Assembly (NCBI GenBank): GCA_005656395.1
Contig: SRSI01000018.1
Location: 62,001 to 126,000 of the forward strand
DNA length: 64,000 nt
Origin: Strongyloides papillosus
Taxonomy: Eukaryota; Nematoda; Chromadorea; Rhabditida; Strongyloididae
Direction of reading: 5' to 3'
Part shown: positions 11,846 through 22,900 of the stretch, piece by piece
Numbering within the stretch: position 1 is the stretch's first letter
How the letters are laid out: every line of letters starts with the position of its first letter
Program-made: the position numbers and the translations under genes
Notes under the pieces: model-generated
Told to the model about the DNA's origin: nothing
Seen by the model: only the letters and a program-made list of their open reading frames with translations
The model's database searches: none

Positions 11846-14301
11846 TCATACATGATAATGAACATTCTCCTTATAGTGTCCTGGGATGTTTCCTTTTGGA
11901 GAAACCAAGCACGCAAATACAGTGACATCATAAACTGTATATTTACTAATACCACATCCAATTTTTTTAGAATCAGCCCAAAGTAATTGTGTAAAGTTAC
12001 TATAATCAGGAGTATTGTTTTCAGGATCCTGAAAATTGAATTCGGTATAACCTGCTAACCATACATCAATTGGATTATCATGCTGTCCTTGTTCGTAATA
12101 ATAGATCAACAATCCATCATCACCATCATAACGAATATCTTGTGAATGTAGAGTTGCAAAAGTTGTAAGTCTTTGTGCTTCGTAAGATAAATCTTGATCA
12201 ACTTTAAGTTCTGGTGCTTTATGAATTTTACGTTGATAATTTAATTCTTCTATTAACTGTAAGATATTAGGTTGTCGCAAAAGTTCTGTCGTATTTTTCA
12301 TGATGATTTTCAATCATAAAAAAAATGTGATTACAAATGATTTGAGATTAAGGTATGATGATAGTTAGATAGTATAACTCCTCAGCTTTCGAAATCGTAT
12401 AATCACAATTTCTCATATCAATTGTGCTAAATTTTCTATTGCTAAAAAATGGATCCTCATAAAGTGCATTTACGACACTGTATGCTTTATGAGTTCCAAC
12501 TTGGAAATAACGCAAGCGAAGCAGCTAGAAATTTATGTGCAGCATTAAGAAGAGATGTAGTAGACGTTCGTACAGTGCAAAGATGGTTCTCAAAGTTTCG
12601 AGCTGGAAACACGGATCTTGAAGATGAGGGGCGCACTGGTAGACCTTCAACGTTTAATGAAGACTTTTTGAAATCACTGATTCATGATGACCCTCACATA
12701 TCTACCAGGAAGTTAGAGGAGAAGATGGGCTTTGACCATGCAACAATAGCTCGCCGGATAAATGATCTTGGATATGTGCAAAAGCTTAATAAATGGGCAC
12801 CTCATGATCTCAATGATTTCAATTAGCCAAAAAGGTAAGCATCTGCTCTTTGCTTCTTTTACGGCAGAAAAACAAACCTGTTTTGGACCGATTAATAACT
12901 GGAGATGAGAAATGGATCACCTACGATAATCCTGTTAGAAAAAGAACTAGATGTTTACCCGGTGAAAAGGCTCCAGTCGTCGCGAAACCTGGGATTCAAA
13001 GGAAGAAGAGGATGTTATGCATTTGGTGGGATAAAAAGTGGTCCAATTTACTATGAGCTTCTACCACCTGGTCAAGTCATCTGTGCTGATCTTTATTGTC
13101 AGCTATTATCTAATTTGGATAGAGAAATTAAAAGAAAACGACCGGTTGTTGCTAACAGAAAAAGAATTATTCTTCAGCAGGATAATGCTCGACCCCACGT
13201 TGCATTGAAGACCCGGAAAAAACTAGATGAGTTATGCTATGAAGTTCTCCCTCATCCAGCATACTCACCAGATGTTGCCCCTTCAGACTACCACCTTTTC
13301 CTGTCTCTACAGAACTTCTTAAACGGAAGGAGCTTCAGGAATGATGATGAAGTCAAAAGTGCCCTGTCTGAATATTTCTCCAAAAAGGATAAGAATTTCT
13401 TCGAATCTGGAATCGATAAGCTACCCGATATATAGAGACAAGTAGTCGATAATAACGGACAATATATCATTAATTAAATAAATTCCTAATTAAAGTTATA
13501 TTGTTTTGAAGTGTCTATACAAAATACGACAGAACTTTTGCGAAAATCTAATATTAGTACAAAAAAATGTAGTCAACTTACATTAAGTTTTTTATTTGCA
13601 TATGGTTCAAGATTTATTTTAGGTGTTGTTTTAGATGTAGACGTAGATGTAGAAATAGTTGAAGGTTTTGTCGTTGTTGAACTTTTTGTAGTTGTTAAAG
13701 ATTTTGTAGTTTTTGGACTTTTTGTAGTTGTTGGAGTAGGTTTCTTTGATGGTTGTGTAGATTTCTTTGTTGTTGTTGCAGATTTCTTGGTCGTAGTTCT
13801 AGATGATGATCTAATTGTAGGTCGCGATGTTGATTTAGGTTTATTCGTTTGGCCAGATGAAGGTTTTTTAGATGCAGTTCTTTTTGTTGTAGATCTTCTA
13901 GTTGTTTGTTGAGCTCTTCTAGTAGTTGGTTGAGGTCTTGGAACTAGAGGTTTCTTAGTAAGTTTTGGAGATACAGGTCTTCCATCAGAAGGCTTTTTTG
14001 TTGTAGGTTTTTGAAGTGTAGATTTTTTAGGTGGAACTTTTACTTTCTTTATTTTTTTTGCAACACTTTTTTTTTGCTCTTGTTTCACACCAGTTTGTCG
14101 TTTTCTTAGATAATTATTTTCACTTACAGAATGAATCAAGGAATCATAATTAATAAAATTTTGTGAAGACAGATCATTTTGTACAAAATTTAACATTGTA
14201 CTATCGTCGTTTCCTACATAATTTTCTAATGCATGGTATTGAAAAAATAATATAGATAAAGTGATAATTGTAATATAATAATTAATATAGAAATTATACA
14301 T
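11846..14301 (-). CDS. SCP/TAPS (CAP-domain) secreted protein 4, intron carries a mariner
   Basis: Exons are 14301-13582 (240 codons) and 12256-11846 (136 codons plus stop), together 376 residues. The donor GTAAGTTGAC and acceptor CAG are the same as in the paralogues, but the intron is 1325 bases instead of about 38 because a complete mariner lies in it. Both exons stay open and in phase, so the gene could work if the long intron is spliced. The product has a signal peptide, acidic pro-region, LRKRQ, a linker of about 170 residues and a CAP domain with SNFTQLLW, KKIGCGI and CLVSPKGNIPGHY. A frame reading from the transposon end into exon 2 adds 19 residues after an ATG at 12313. That could make a chimeric product but has no other support. 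Confidence 0.83.
12267..12297 (+). repeat. mariner left terminal inverted repeat
   Basis: This 31-bp end pairs with 13521-13551 with only a few mismatches near the outer edge. The inner part (agttctgtcgtatttt) is perfectly matched. It is the expected transposase binding region. Confidence 0.85.
12449..13435 (+). pseudogene. mariner transposase, two frame changes
   Basis: The N-terminal frame (12449-12826, 125 codons) has the paired helix-turn-helix region with VRTVQRWFSKFRAGN and the WAPHDLND segment typical of mariner. A frame change close to 12820-12830 moves the reading to the next frame, which carries TGDEKW (first Asp). A second change close to 13030-13045 returns it to the first frame, which carries QQDNARPH (second Asp) and YSPDVAPSDYH (third Asp). 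Thirty-four residues separate the last two, as in DD34D transposases. All three catalytic residues survive, so the inactivation is recent or partly due to sequence error. The reading ends at 13435. Confidence 0.88.
13521..13551 (-). repeat. mariner right terminal inverted repeat
   Basis: This is the inverted partner of 12267-12297. It ends in ...aaaatctaa directly before the TA duplication. Confidence 0.85.
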
Positions 14302-14416
14302 TTTTAGTTTTCGATTTAAATTTCAAAAAGAATTCTTTTTATTATTTTATTTATTTACTTAAAATCAAAAATATGTTATTCCATCATCTAAAGTAAATTT
14401 TAACATTTGAAAATTA

Positions 14417-14469
14417 GACAGATGCAAAAAAATATTTTCGTTCTAGATATTACTGCTTATATAGATATG
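14417..14469 (-). promoter_or_regulatory. Conserved upstream block of SCP 4 with TATA-like core
   Basis: On the minus strand the block reads CATATCTATATAAGCAG, then AATATCTAGAACG, poly-T and GCATCTGTC. It is essentially identical to the block of SCP 2 and lies 116-168 bases upstream of the start codon. Confidence 0.55.
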
Positions 14470-15082
14470 TTTAATGTTACCAAGAGTAGTAATTTTTAAA
14501 TTCAAATTGTATTGTTACAACTTGTTGGTTTTGATATGTAAATAAAAATATTATTATTATCTTTATTTATCCAGCCATAGGCGTTGCCTTCGGCAAGTAT
14601 CCCTGATTATTACTAAAAAATAGCAACCATTTTTTTGTCTATAGCTTGGGTAGTTATTAATCAACCCCAATAATATTACGCTTCTGTACAATTCTAGAAT
14701 TGTATCTTTCCAATGAAATATAAATTATTTTATTTTGTTAACATTGGGAAAAGTTAATTGAGTAATAAACCCATGTAAAAAGATTCTAAAAAAATGTTTT
14801 TTGAGAACATCTTAGCCAATCTTAGTCAAAAAAAAACTAAAACTTATCGAGCTCTTGTGGTAGAAAAAAATCACATCTTCTGGCTATTTAATCATGAAAA
14901 TCTGTGGAATTCGAAAAGAGTTATGACGAAAAATAATAAAATTTTTATTTTTTTTATTGCAGGAAATAAAAAAAAATGTTCATATTTTTTTTCAACATTA
15001 CCACTATTCAGTGACAAGTCATTTAAGTTTATATTTTCATTTTAGTAAAATCTTGGAATAACTTTAAAAAATTTCTATAACA
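14470..15082. repeat. SCP-array spacer, copy D
   Basis: This is a diverged and shorter version of the common spacer. The GC-rich motif appears as ataggcgttgccttcggc near 14577, about 275 bases from the start codon as in genes 1-3. One unit of the 525-bp repeat can be followed. No gene is supported. Confidence 0.6.
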
Positions 15083-16270
15083 TTATATTCGTTTCACTTT
15101 ATCAATTCTATCACGAACATTTTCTTTAAACTCTCCTTTTTTGTTTCCTTTTGGAGAAAGCAAGCACGCAGCAAAAAATTCATCATCTGTGGTTTTATCA
15201 ATGCCACATCCAATTTTTTTACTTGAACGCCAAACTAGTTGTGTAAAGCTAGCATTATATTTAGTTATTTTTTCAGGATCGTCGTAATTGAAACCATATG
15301 AACCACCATACCAATGAGAAAATGCATGAAGAGGTTCTTTTGGCCAAGAATAATAAGTCAATAATCCAACTGTGCTATCTTTATCAGGAATATTCTCTTG
15401 GTTTCTAGCTGATTGAGTGGCAAGGATTTGTGCTTCGTTAGATAATTCTTGATCAATTTCAAGTTCCTGTGCTTGATGAAGTCTACGTGCTTCATTTATA
15501 TTTTTTATTAACTATAAAATATTATTAAAAAAACATAGTCAACATACCTCGAGTATTTGATATTCATATTTACCAAGATGTATTTTACGTGTTGGTTTAA
15601 ATGTAGACGTAGATGCAGAAGTTGTTGTAGTTATTGCAGTTGTAGGATTTCTTGTAACTTTTAAACGTGTTGTAGTTGTTGAAGTTTTTGTAGGTGTTGA
15701 ATTTCTTGTAATTGCTGCAGGACGAGAAGTTTTTCTGGATGTGATTGGATTTGGAGAAGGCTTTTTTGGTGGTGCTACAGGTCTTTTAGGTGTAGGTTTA
15801 GGTGCTGACTTAGTTGTACTTCTAAGCGGTTTACTAGTTGGACGTTTTTGCGTTGGAGTAGTTGGACGTCTTCCACTTGTAGGTCTTCTTGTTGTTTTGG
15901 AAGCTTGAGGTTTTATCACTGGCTTTCCTGGTGAAGGTTTTGGAGCTGTAGGTTTTGATGGTTTACGTGTTGGAACTGGAGGTTTTTTAGGTGGAACATT
16001 TGGTTTGCTAATTTTCTTTGGAACACTTTTTTTTTGATCTTGTTTCACACCAGCTTGTCGTTTTCTTAGATACTTATTTTCACTATTTTCACTCATTGAA
16101 TGAATCATAGAGTCTTGACTGATGAAATTTTTTAAAGATAGGTCATTTTGTATAAAATTTAACAATGCATTATCGTCATTTTCTACACTATTTTCTAATG
16201 CATGGTATTGAAAAAATAATATAGATAAAGTGATAATTATAATACAATAATTACTATTAAAATTATACAT
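15083..16270 (-). CDS. SCP/TAPS (CAP-domain) secreted protein 5
   Basis: Exons 16270-15548 and 15511-15083 give 383 residues. The intron is 36 bases with donor GTATGT and acceptor TAG, both slightly unlike the GTAAGT and CAG of most copies. The pro-region carries three extra residues (SEN repeated) before KYLRKRQ. The linker is Pro/Lys/Thr-rich and its first part resembles that of SCP 2 (shared VPKKISKPNV and KPSKPTAP words), while the last part resembles SCP 3. That mosaic is compatible with exchange between paralogues. The CAP domain has ASFTQLVW, KKIGCGI and CLLSPKGNKKGEF. The linker-end codon next to the intron is Glu rather than Asp or Lys. Confidence 0.87.
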
Positions 16271-16385
16271 TTTTAGTTTTCAACTTTAATTTCAAAAAGA
16301 ATTCTTTTTATTGCTTTCTTTATTTACTTAAAATCAAAAATATGTTATTCAATCCATCTAAAGTAGATTTAATATTTGAAAATTA

Positions 16386-16439
16386 GACAGATGCAAAAAA
16401 ATATTTTTGTTCTAGATGTTACTGCTTATATTAGATATG
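16386..16439 (-). promoter_or_regulatory. Conserved upstream block of SCP 5 with TATA-like core
   Basis: The order is the same as in SCP 2 and 4. One extra base sits in the TATA core (CATATCTAATATAAGCAG on the minus strand). It lies 116-169 bases upstream of the start codon. Confidence 0.5.
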
Positions 16440-17383
16440 TTTAATGTAACCATGAGTAGTATTTTTTTTGATTGAAATTGTAATATTACAACTTATTGGT
16501 TTTGATATGTAAATAAAAATATTATTATTGTTTTTTATTTAACCACCTATAGGCGTTGCTTTCGGCACGTACGTCTAATTTTTACTAAAAAATAGCAACA
16601 CTTTTTTGTTCATAACATGGATAGTTTTTAATCAAGCCTTATTTTTATTACGCTTCTGTAAAATTCTAGAATCGTACCTTTCTAATGAGATATAAATCGT
16701 TTCATTTTGTTACTTTTGAGCAAAGTTTATTGAGTAATAAATTCATGTCAAAAGATATTAAGAAAAGGCATTTTTTAAAGATAACTTGGCTAATATTATT
16801 CACAAAAAAGAGAAACCTATTTAGGTCCTTGAGTAAAGAAAAAGCACATTTTTTGGTTATAAAATCATAAAAATCGGTCAAATTTGAAAAAAGTTACGGC
16901 GAATACAAATTTTTTTATTATTATAGAAATTGTTTCTACAGAAGAAAGTTTTGATTTATATGTTAGGATGTCTATTAATTTCATTATCATTTTTTTATGA
17001 CCAAATATTTTAAAGAAAAATAAGACCAATATAATATTCATATGCTATCCGTTTTAGATATTAATAAATTTTCTGTATTATAAAATAGTTTAAACTACCG
17101 ACCTCTGCTTTATTAGAAAAAAATGGGTTTATAGTTTAATTTTTCATAAAATAATTCACTATGTTTATTAAAAATCATATTAAAGGCAAAATTAATTTTT
17201 TTATTTTTATTATACCCAAAAAAAAAACTTTGTAAAAAAAGCAAAAATTTAATATAATAATTAAAATGCTTTGATTTTTATTTCAAATAAAAAACTATCT
17301 AAATATTAATCATTCATTAGTTATGGATTTTTAATGATATCAAATCAACGACTTTTGATAAAAATATTAATGAAGCTATTTTT
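16440..17383. repeat. SCP-array spacer, copy E
   Basis: The GC-rich motif is degraded to ataggcgttgctttcggc near 16552. About 350 bp resemble spacer D. The rest (16950-17380) is AT-rich sequence without a recognisable repeat or gene. Confidence 0.5.
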
Positions 17384-18686
17384 CTAATATTTAATCCAAT
17401 CTTTTTTTCTGTGAACATTCTCATGATACTTTCCTTTAATGTTTCCTTTTGGTGAAAACAAGCACGCAACTACTATGATATTTTCTACACTTTTACTAAT
17501 ACCACATCCAATTCTTTCAGATGAAGCCCAAACTAGTTGTGAAAAGTCATCACACCAGTCAGGATTTTCTTCAGGCTTATCAAAATTGAAAGTGTATGAA
17601 CCGGCAATCCATTGAGAAAGTCCAAATTCACTATCTTCTATATCGGAATAATAGGTCAGTAATCCTAGTGTATCGTTAGTATTACGAACATCCTGTTCCC
17701 CTTCAGCTGATTCATTTGCAAGTTTTTGTGCTGTGTTAGCTAATTCAGGATCAAAAATAAGTTTTTTTGCTTGAAAAGCTTCACGTGCTTCATTAATATC
17801 TTTTATTAACTGTAAAATATTAGTAACAAAATTATAACCAACTTACATTAGCTTTCTGTTCGGCATACTTATCAGGATATGGTGTAGTCGTTGATTGAGA
17901 TGTAGACGTAAATTCAGATGTAGACGCGGAAGTTGATGAAGTTTCTATAGCTGGTGTAGTTGTTGATTGAGATGTAGGGGTAGATTCAAATGTAGACGCG
18001 GAAGTTGATGAATTCTTTATAGTTAGTGTAGTTATTGGTTTTTGAGATGAAGTTTCATTTATTTTAGGAGGAACTATTTTTGGCGTGGATTGACATTCAG
18101 AACCACATGATGCATTGGGTATAGTTATAGATGATGGTTTAGATTTAGATGGTAGGGTACGTGAAGGTTTTATAGTTGCAGCTTGTTTTGTTATGTTTTT
18201 TTTCGTTTTAGTTGTCTTAGGTGTGATTTTTACTGTAGTACTTGTTTTTGTTTGTGTTGCTCTAGATACAGTTTTTCTAGTTGTCGTTGTCCCCTTTAAA
18301 GGCTTTTTCTTTTGAAGTTTGCCAGGTGGAGATTTTGTTGTTAAACGTTTAGATGTCATAGGTCTTGGAGGCTGGGGATGAGGTCTTGGAGATTTTTTAC
18401 TTTGAAGTTTTGTTTTACTTTTTGCCTTTGTAGCACTTTTTTCTTTCTTTTGCCCTTCTTTTCCATTAGTTTGTCGTTTTCTTAGATATTTATTTTCATT
18501 ATTTTCACTTACAGAATGAATCAAAGAATTTTGATTTATGAAATTTCTTGAAGATAAATCATTTTGTACTAATTTAAATAATGCACTATCTTCTTTTTCT
18601 ATATTATTTTCTAATGTGTGATTTTGGGAAAATAATATAGACAAAATGAAAAAAGTAATATAATGATTACAATAAAAGATAACCAT
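17384..18686 (-). CDS. SCP/TAPS (CAP-domain) secreted protein 6
   Basis: Exons 18686-17847 (280 codons) and 17809-17384 (141 codons plus stop) flank a 37-base intron and give 421 residues, the longest of the family. Exon 2 has no in-frame ATG and was found from the splice sites and the paralogues. It holds GLSQWIAGSY, DDFSQLVW, ERIGCGI and CLFSPKGNIKGKY. The signal peptide starts MVIFYCNHYITFF, unlike the MYNF of genes 1-5. The linker has two near-copies of a Thr/Ser block (ETSSTSAS...TSQSTTTP) and an unusual CGSECQS, the only pair of cysteines in any linker here. It joins features of the two subgroups. Confidence 0.86.
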
Positions 18687-18801
18687 TTTTTGCTCTCATA
18701 TTAAATTTTAAAAAGAATTCTTTTTATTGTTTTCTTTATTTACATAAAATCAAAAAATTGCTATTTGATTATCACAAGTAAATTTTAACATTTGAAAATA
18801 A

Positions 18802-18854
18802 GACAGATGCAAAAAAATATTTTTGTTCTAGATATTATCGTTTATATAGATATG
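18802..18854 (-). promoter_or_regulatory. Conserved upstream block of SCP 6 with TATA-like core
   Basis: On the minus strand the block reads CATATCTATATAAACG, then a diverged middle, poly-T and GCATCTGTCT. It lies 116-168 bases upstream of the start codon. Confidence 0.5.
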
Positions 18855-19600
18855 CTTAATTAAATGCGAAAATAGTATTTTTATTTAATTTCAAATTTAA
18901 TGTTAGAACTTATTATTTTTGTTATATAGATAAAAAATATTTTTATTATTTTTTATTTAACCTTATGAAAGCCATGATTCTGTGTGATATGACTAGACTT
19001 TCAAAGTAATTGCCAAACAATTTTCGATAAAATATTTCATAATATTTATTCATCTATCTGTACTTATAGGCTGGATTTCTTACTTTTTTCTATACATTTT
19101 GTTAAATAATATAAAATAGCTTATTGGAACTTATCAGATTGTTAGCTTTAAATATTACTTCTGCAACTTGAAGCTTTGCTTTATAATTAAAGAGATATAT
19201 CATTTTTTATATCGAATTAACATATCTACAAATGAGAAAGATCAAAGTGAAATTTAAAAAGAAACTTTTTTAAAGTGTGATTTAATTTTCTAATATCATT
19301 TTTATTATTTATTCTTTCTAAGTTAGAAGAAAATACATCTTTTCCAGGTCTTTTTTATAAAGATTTAAAAACATCAACAAAAGTTATGCTAAAGAAGAGA
19401 ATCGTTATCACACCCTTTTTTATTTATACGAAAACCAATTTACAAAAAAAAAATGTAATGTCGCAGTTTAGATTTATATAATTTATCATAAGTAAAAAAT
19501 CACTTACATTTGATTTGTCATTATTTTTTTCTAATATGGTGTAAATTTTTTTGCTATCACATCAATAATATTATAAAACTTTATTTATCAGTTTATATAT
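18855..19600. other. AT-rich spacer between SCP 6 and the SCP 7 relic
   Basis: The GC-rich motif of spacers A-E is absent, so the upstream region of gene 6 breaks from the pattern of genes 1-5. Sequence near 19010-19330 resembles 30460-30790 and 32440-32780 upstream of genes 8 and 9 (words attttaaaataat, tactgctt, agaaagatcaaa). A second spacer type therefore exists. No gene is seen. Confidence 0.5.
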
Positions 19601-19814
19601 TTAAGAATCTTCTTCAAATGGTTTACAAATATTTTTACTGTATTGTCCTGGAATATTTCCTTTTGGATAAAACAAGCATATTGTTAAAATTTGTTGTTTT
19701 GAATTTTTATCACTTATACCGCATCCATTTCTGTAGTCGACCTCCATATCAGTTGGGTAAAAGAAAATCAACTGGAAATTTTTCAGGGTCTCTAAAATCG
19801 ACAATGTCTGATCC

Positions 19815-19902
19815 TGCAAATGGGTCTCAAACAGATTGTTAAACCCATATCCCATTTGTTAATTTAATAAAAATTACTTCTCTCTAATTCTAGGATTTTG
19901 CA
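19815..19902 (+). repeat. 5' LTR of the Ty3-type element
   Basis: The repeat is 88 bp, very short for this class. It contains AATAAA (in ttaataaaaatt), a possible polyadenylation signal, but no clear TATA box. Confidence 0.93.
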
Positions 19903-19921
19903 TGGTGAACCCGACGTGATC

Positions 19922-22900
19922 ATGGGAAAGAATAAGAAAAGAAAAGGTGAAAATCCAGATGATGATTTTTCTTTATCTGTATCGTCCATGAAGCATGAAT
20001 TGAAAGCCCTACGTGAGGAAATTCACAATATCAGAGAACTGAAGTCATCTACACCCATACGAGGAGGCCCTAAACCTGCTCTATTCCAATCCACAGATGT
20101 CAACGGAGCTCCTGAAGCCCTCATCTCAACTCTACATCTCTCAATCATTGTACAACGACTCCAAACTCTACCTCAAATCGACGGATCAGAAAACTTGGAA
20201 AACATTGCTGATACACTCATTAAAGCTCAACAAATCGTCAAATTATTACCAACTTTAGATGAACAAACCGAAAACTACTCGATCATTCTTAAAGGTAAAG
20301 CCCTGCGCACGTTTAACCGAATCCTCAAGGAATCACCTCCCAGTCTTATGGAAGCGATTGAATCATTGAAAAACTCTATATGGCGTACCGAACGAAGAAA
20401 TTTCATAGCTATCAAGGCCGTTATCAACCAGAAAGTAAGACAAGAAAAAATGACTATCCAACAATTTGCTATTGATATAGAAGATAACGTAGAATCTGGC
20501 TTCCAACCCTTATCAGAAGATGCCAAATCACTCATGAAATCTCTCTTGTTCAAAAATGGCTTACGAAATCCTCAAACAATAAACGCGATCACCCACTTAA
20601 AAAATACTGATTTTGATGAACTTGTCGAAGCTGCTAACAACTTCGAAAGCTCCAAAAGAAAGCCTTCATCACCCCGATCATCCACTCCAATTAAACCAGA
20701 CAATTGGAAAGCTGATGACCCTTGTTATATTCACAAAACTTCCAAACATTCCAATCTTCAATGCATGGTTCAAAAAGCTCCAAGAGCTGAAAGTCATCAA
20801 AAAGAAACACGTGTATGTACAAAAGAAAATGATACCAAAACAGGTGAGCTCAAATACATTGAAACATTGTTGAACGGTACGAAGTTCATAGCCCAAATGG
20901 ACAATGGATCTAATAACAACATTTGTGATTTTGAAACTTTTGAAGAACTTAGGAAACAACACATTGTAAATGATTCAGACTTACGTTTAGAAAGAGAAAG
21001 AATAAGAGGTATTGCAAGCAATGCTGAAACAATTAGCAAATTCCAATGCCGATTAGAGTTCATGGGCACGAATGTTGAAGCAGAATTTAACATCATCAAG
21101 AACTTCCCAAATCCACTCATTGGTACGTTAACATTAGATGCTCTAGGTATTAAGAATGTCAAAGATGGAAAAGAAATCAAATTTTTATCAGCATACAAAC
21201 CAACCTCGAAAACAACTCACTACGCTGTAAGTAATACTCAAATTGAACAACTTAACAAAGAATACGATGAAATTTTTATAAATTCAGTTGAAGAATTGAA
21301 GTATGACCCCAACAACCCCAAAAAGTCAATGAAAATCGAAGTGAACAGTTCTGAAGTTTTCAAAGGTACACCCAGACATTATCCACCCAAAGTAAGAAAT
21401 CTTCTCATCAAATTAATCAGTACATTTAGGCAAAATGGAATAATTCGCTTGAGCACGTCACCCTACTCAAGCCCACCGGTAGTAATAGTCAAGAAGCATG
21501 ATGAAGATGGCAATCCATCTGAGATCCGACTAACTATTGACTACACCAAACTCAACAACATTACAATCAAGCAAAACATGCCTACCGAAAATATTGAAAC
21601 AATAATTGATGACATTGGTAATAAAACAATTTTAAGTAAAATAGATCTTTCTGGTGGGTATCATCAGTTCAATCTTGAAGAAGAATCTAAAAAATACACT
21701 GCATTTGCTATAAATGGGAACTTGTACGAATTTAACACAGTTGCGATGGGACTCACAAATGCATGTGCATTTTTTCAAAGTCAAATGAATACAATTTTTG
21801 AAACTCCAATTAACAACAACTTTATGAGAATCTTCTTTGATGATGATATTATTTATTCAAATACGATTGATGAACATGTACTTCACTTGAAACAGATTTA
21901 CGAAATCTGCAAACTCAACAAAATCTACATCAGTAGACCAAAAAGCGAATATTGCAAAACCAGTATGGAATATCTGGGTAGAGAAATTGGAAACAATCAA
22001 CACCGGCTCACTGATAAACGAATTGAGGCAATACAGGCGTTACAATTACCCACAAATAGCAAAGAAACACAACGTCTGCTTGGGGCGACAGAAGGGTTTC
22101 GTCGTTATATCGAAAATTATGGCACCTTGTTAAAACCTCTTACTAAGTATCTTAAATGCAATGACTTTCCCCTTCGACTCCCTCAAACAGCCATTGATAG
22201 TTTCAATGAATTAATGAGACGAATCTCATCAAAGCCAGTACTAACAACTTTTGACTACAATTCCAAATCCATCCCCGAACTTCATATAGATGGCAGTAAA
22301 ATTGGTATTTCTGCTATTCACCTTCAGGATGGCAAAGCTGTCAACTACTCCAGCCGACAAATCACCGATACTGAAAGACGATATAGTATAACAGAAATTG
22401 AAATGCTCGCCTTAGTCTATGGTATTAACAAGAATTCAATCTATCTAAGATACAAACCGTTTCACATAATAACGGACCATATTGCTCTACAATACATTGG
22501 ATCAGCGGTTAGTGAAAGTGCACGTATTGAAAGATTATTTTCTAAAGTAAGACATTCATTTACATTCAAAATTATTTACAAACCAGGAAGACTTCATTAC
22601 CTTCCTGATTGGCTATCACGACAACCTAACCAGAATGAACAAGCTAAAGAAATCCAATTAGATCCCACAACTAACTACTCAACATATTCTGCTACGATTG
22701 AAAATACAAAATATAAGTTACCTGAAGAGGATGAAATCATGCAACCTATAGTCGATGCTCTGAATTCAAATGATAATATACCAAAACGTTTACAACACAA
22801 AATTGGACAATTCTTTATAAAACAAAAGGAACTGTTCAAAAGAGGCAATAAAACCAATTTAAAATATGTAGAACCTTCAAAAAGAGAAATTATCATGGAA

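Larger units (their letters stand above)
12267..13551 (+). mobile_element. mariner transposon (DD34D type), 1285 bp
   Basis: The ends form 31-bp inverted repeats starting TTAGGTTGTCGCAAAAG on the left and TTAGATTTTCGCAAAAG on the right, with few mismatches. TA duplications flank them (12265-12266 and 13552-13553). Removing the element and one TA restores an intron like those of the paralogues. Length, TA target, TTAG start and the DD34D catalytic pattern of the encoded protein all fit the mariner family. It lies opposite in orientation to the host gene. The transposase is broken, so the copy is non-autonomous. Confidence 0.93.

Noticed and set aside
20275..21198. Minus-strand frames opposite the Gag-Pol ORF
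   Set aside because: The plus strand has recognised domains over this whole length. The antisense frames have none.
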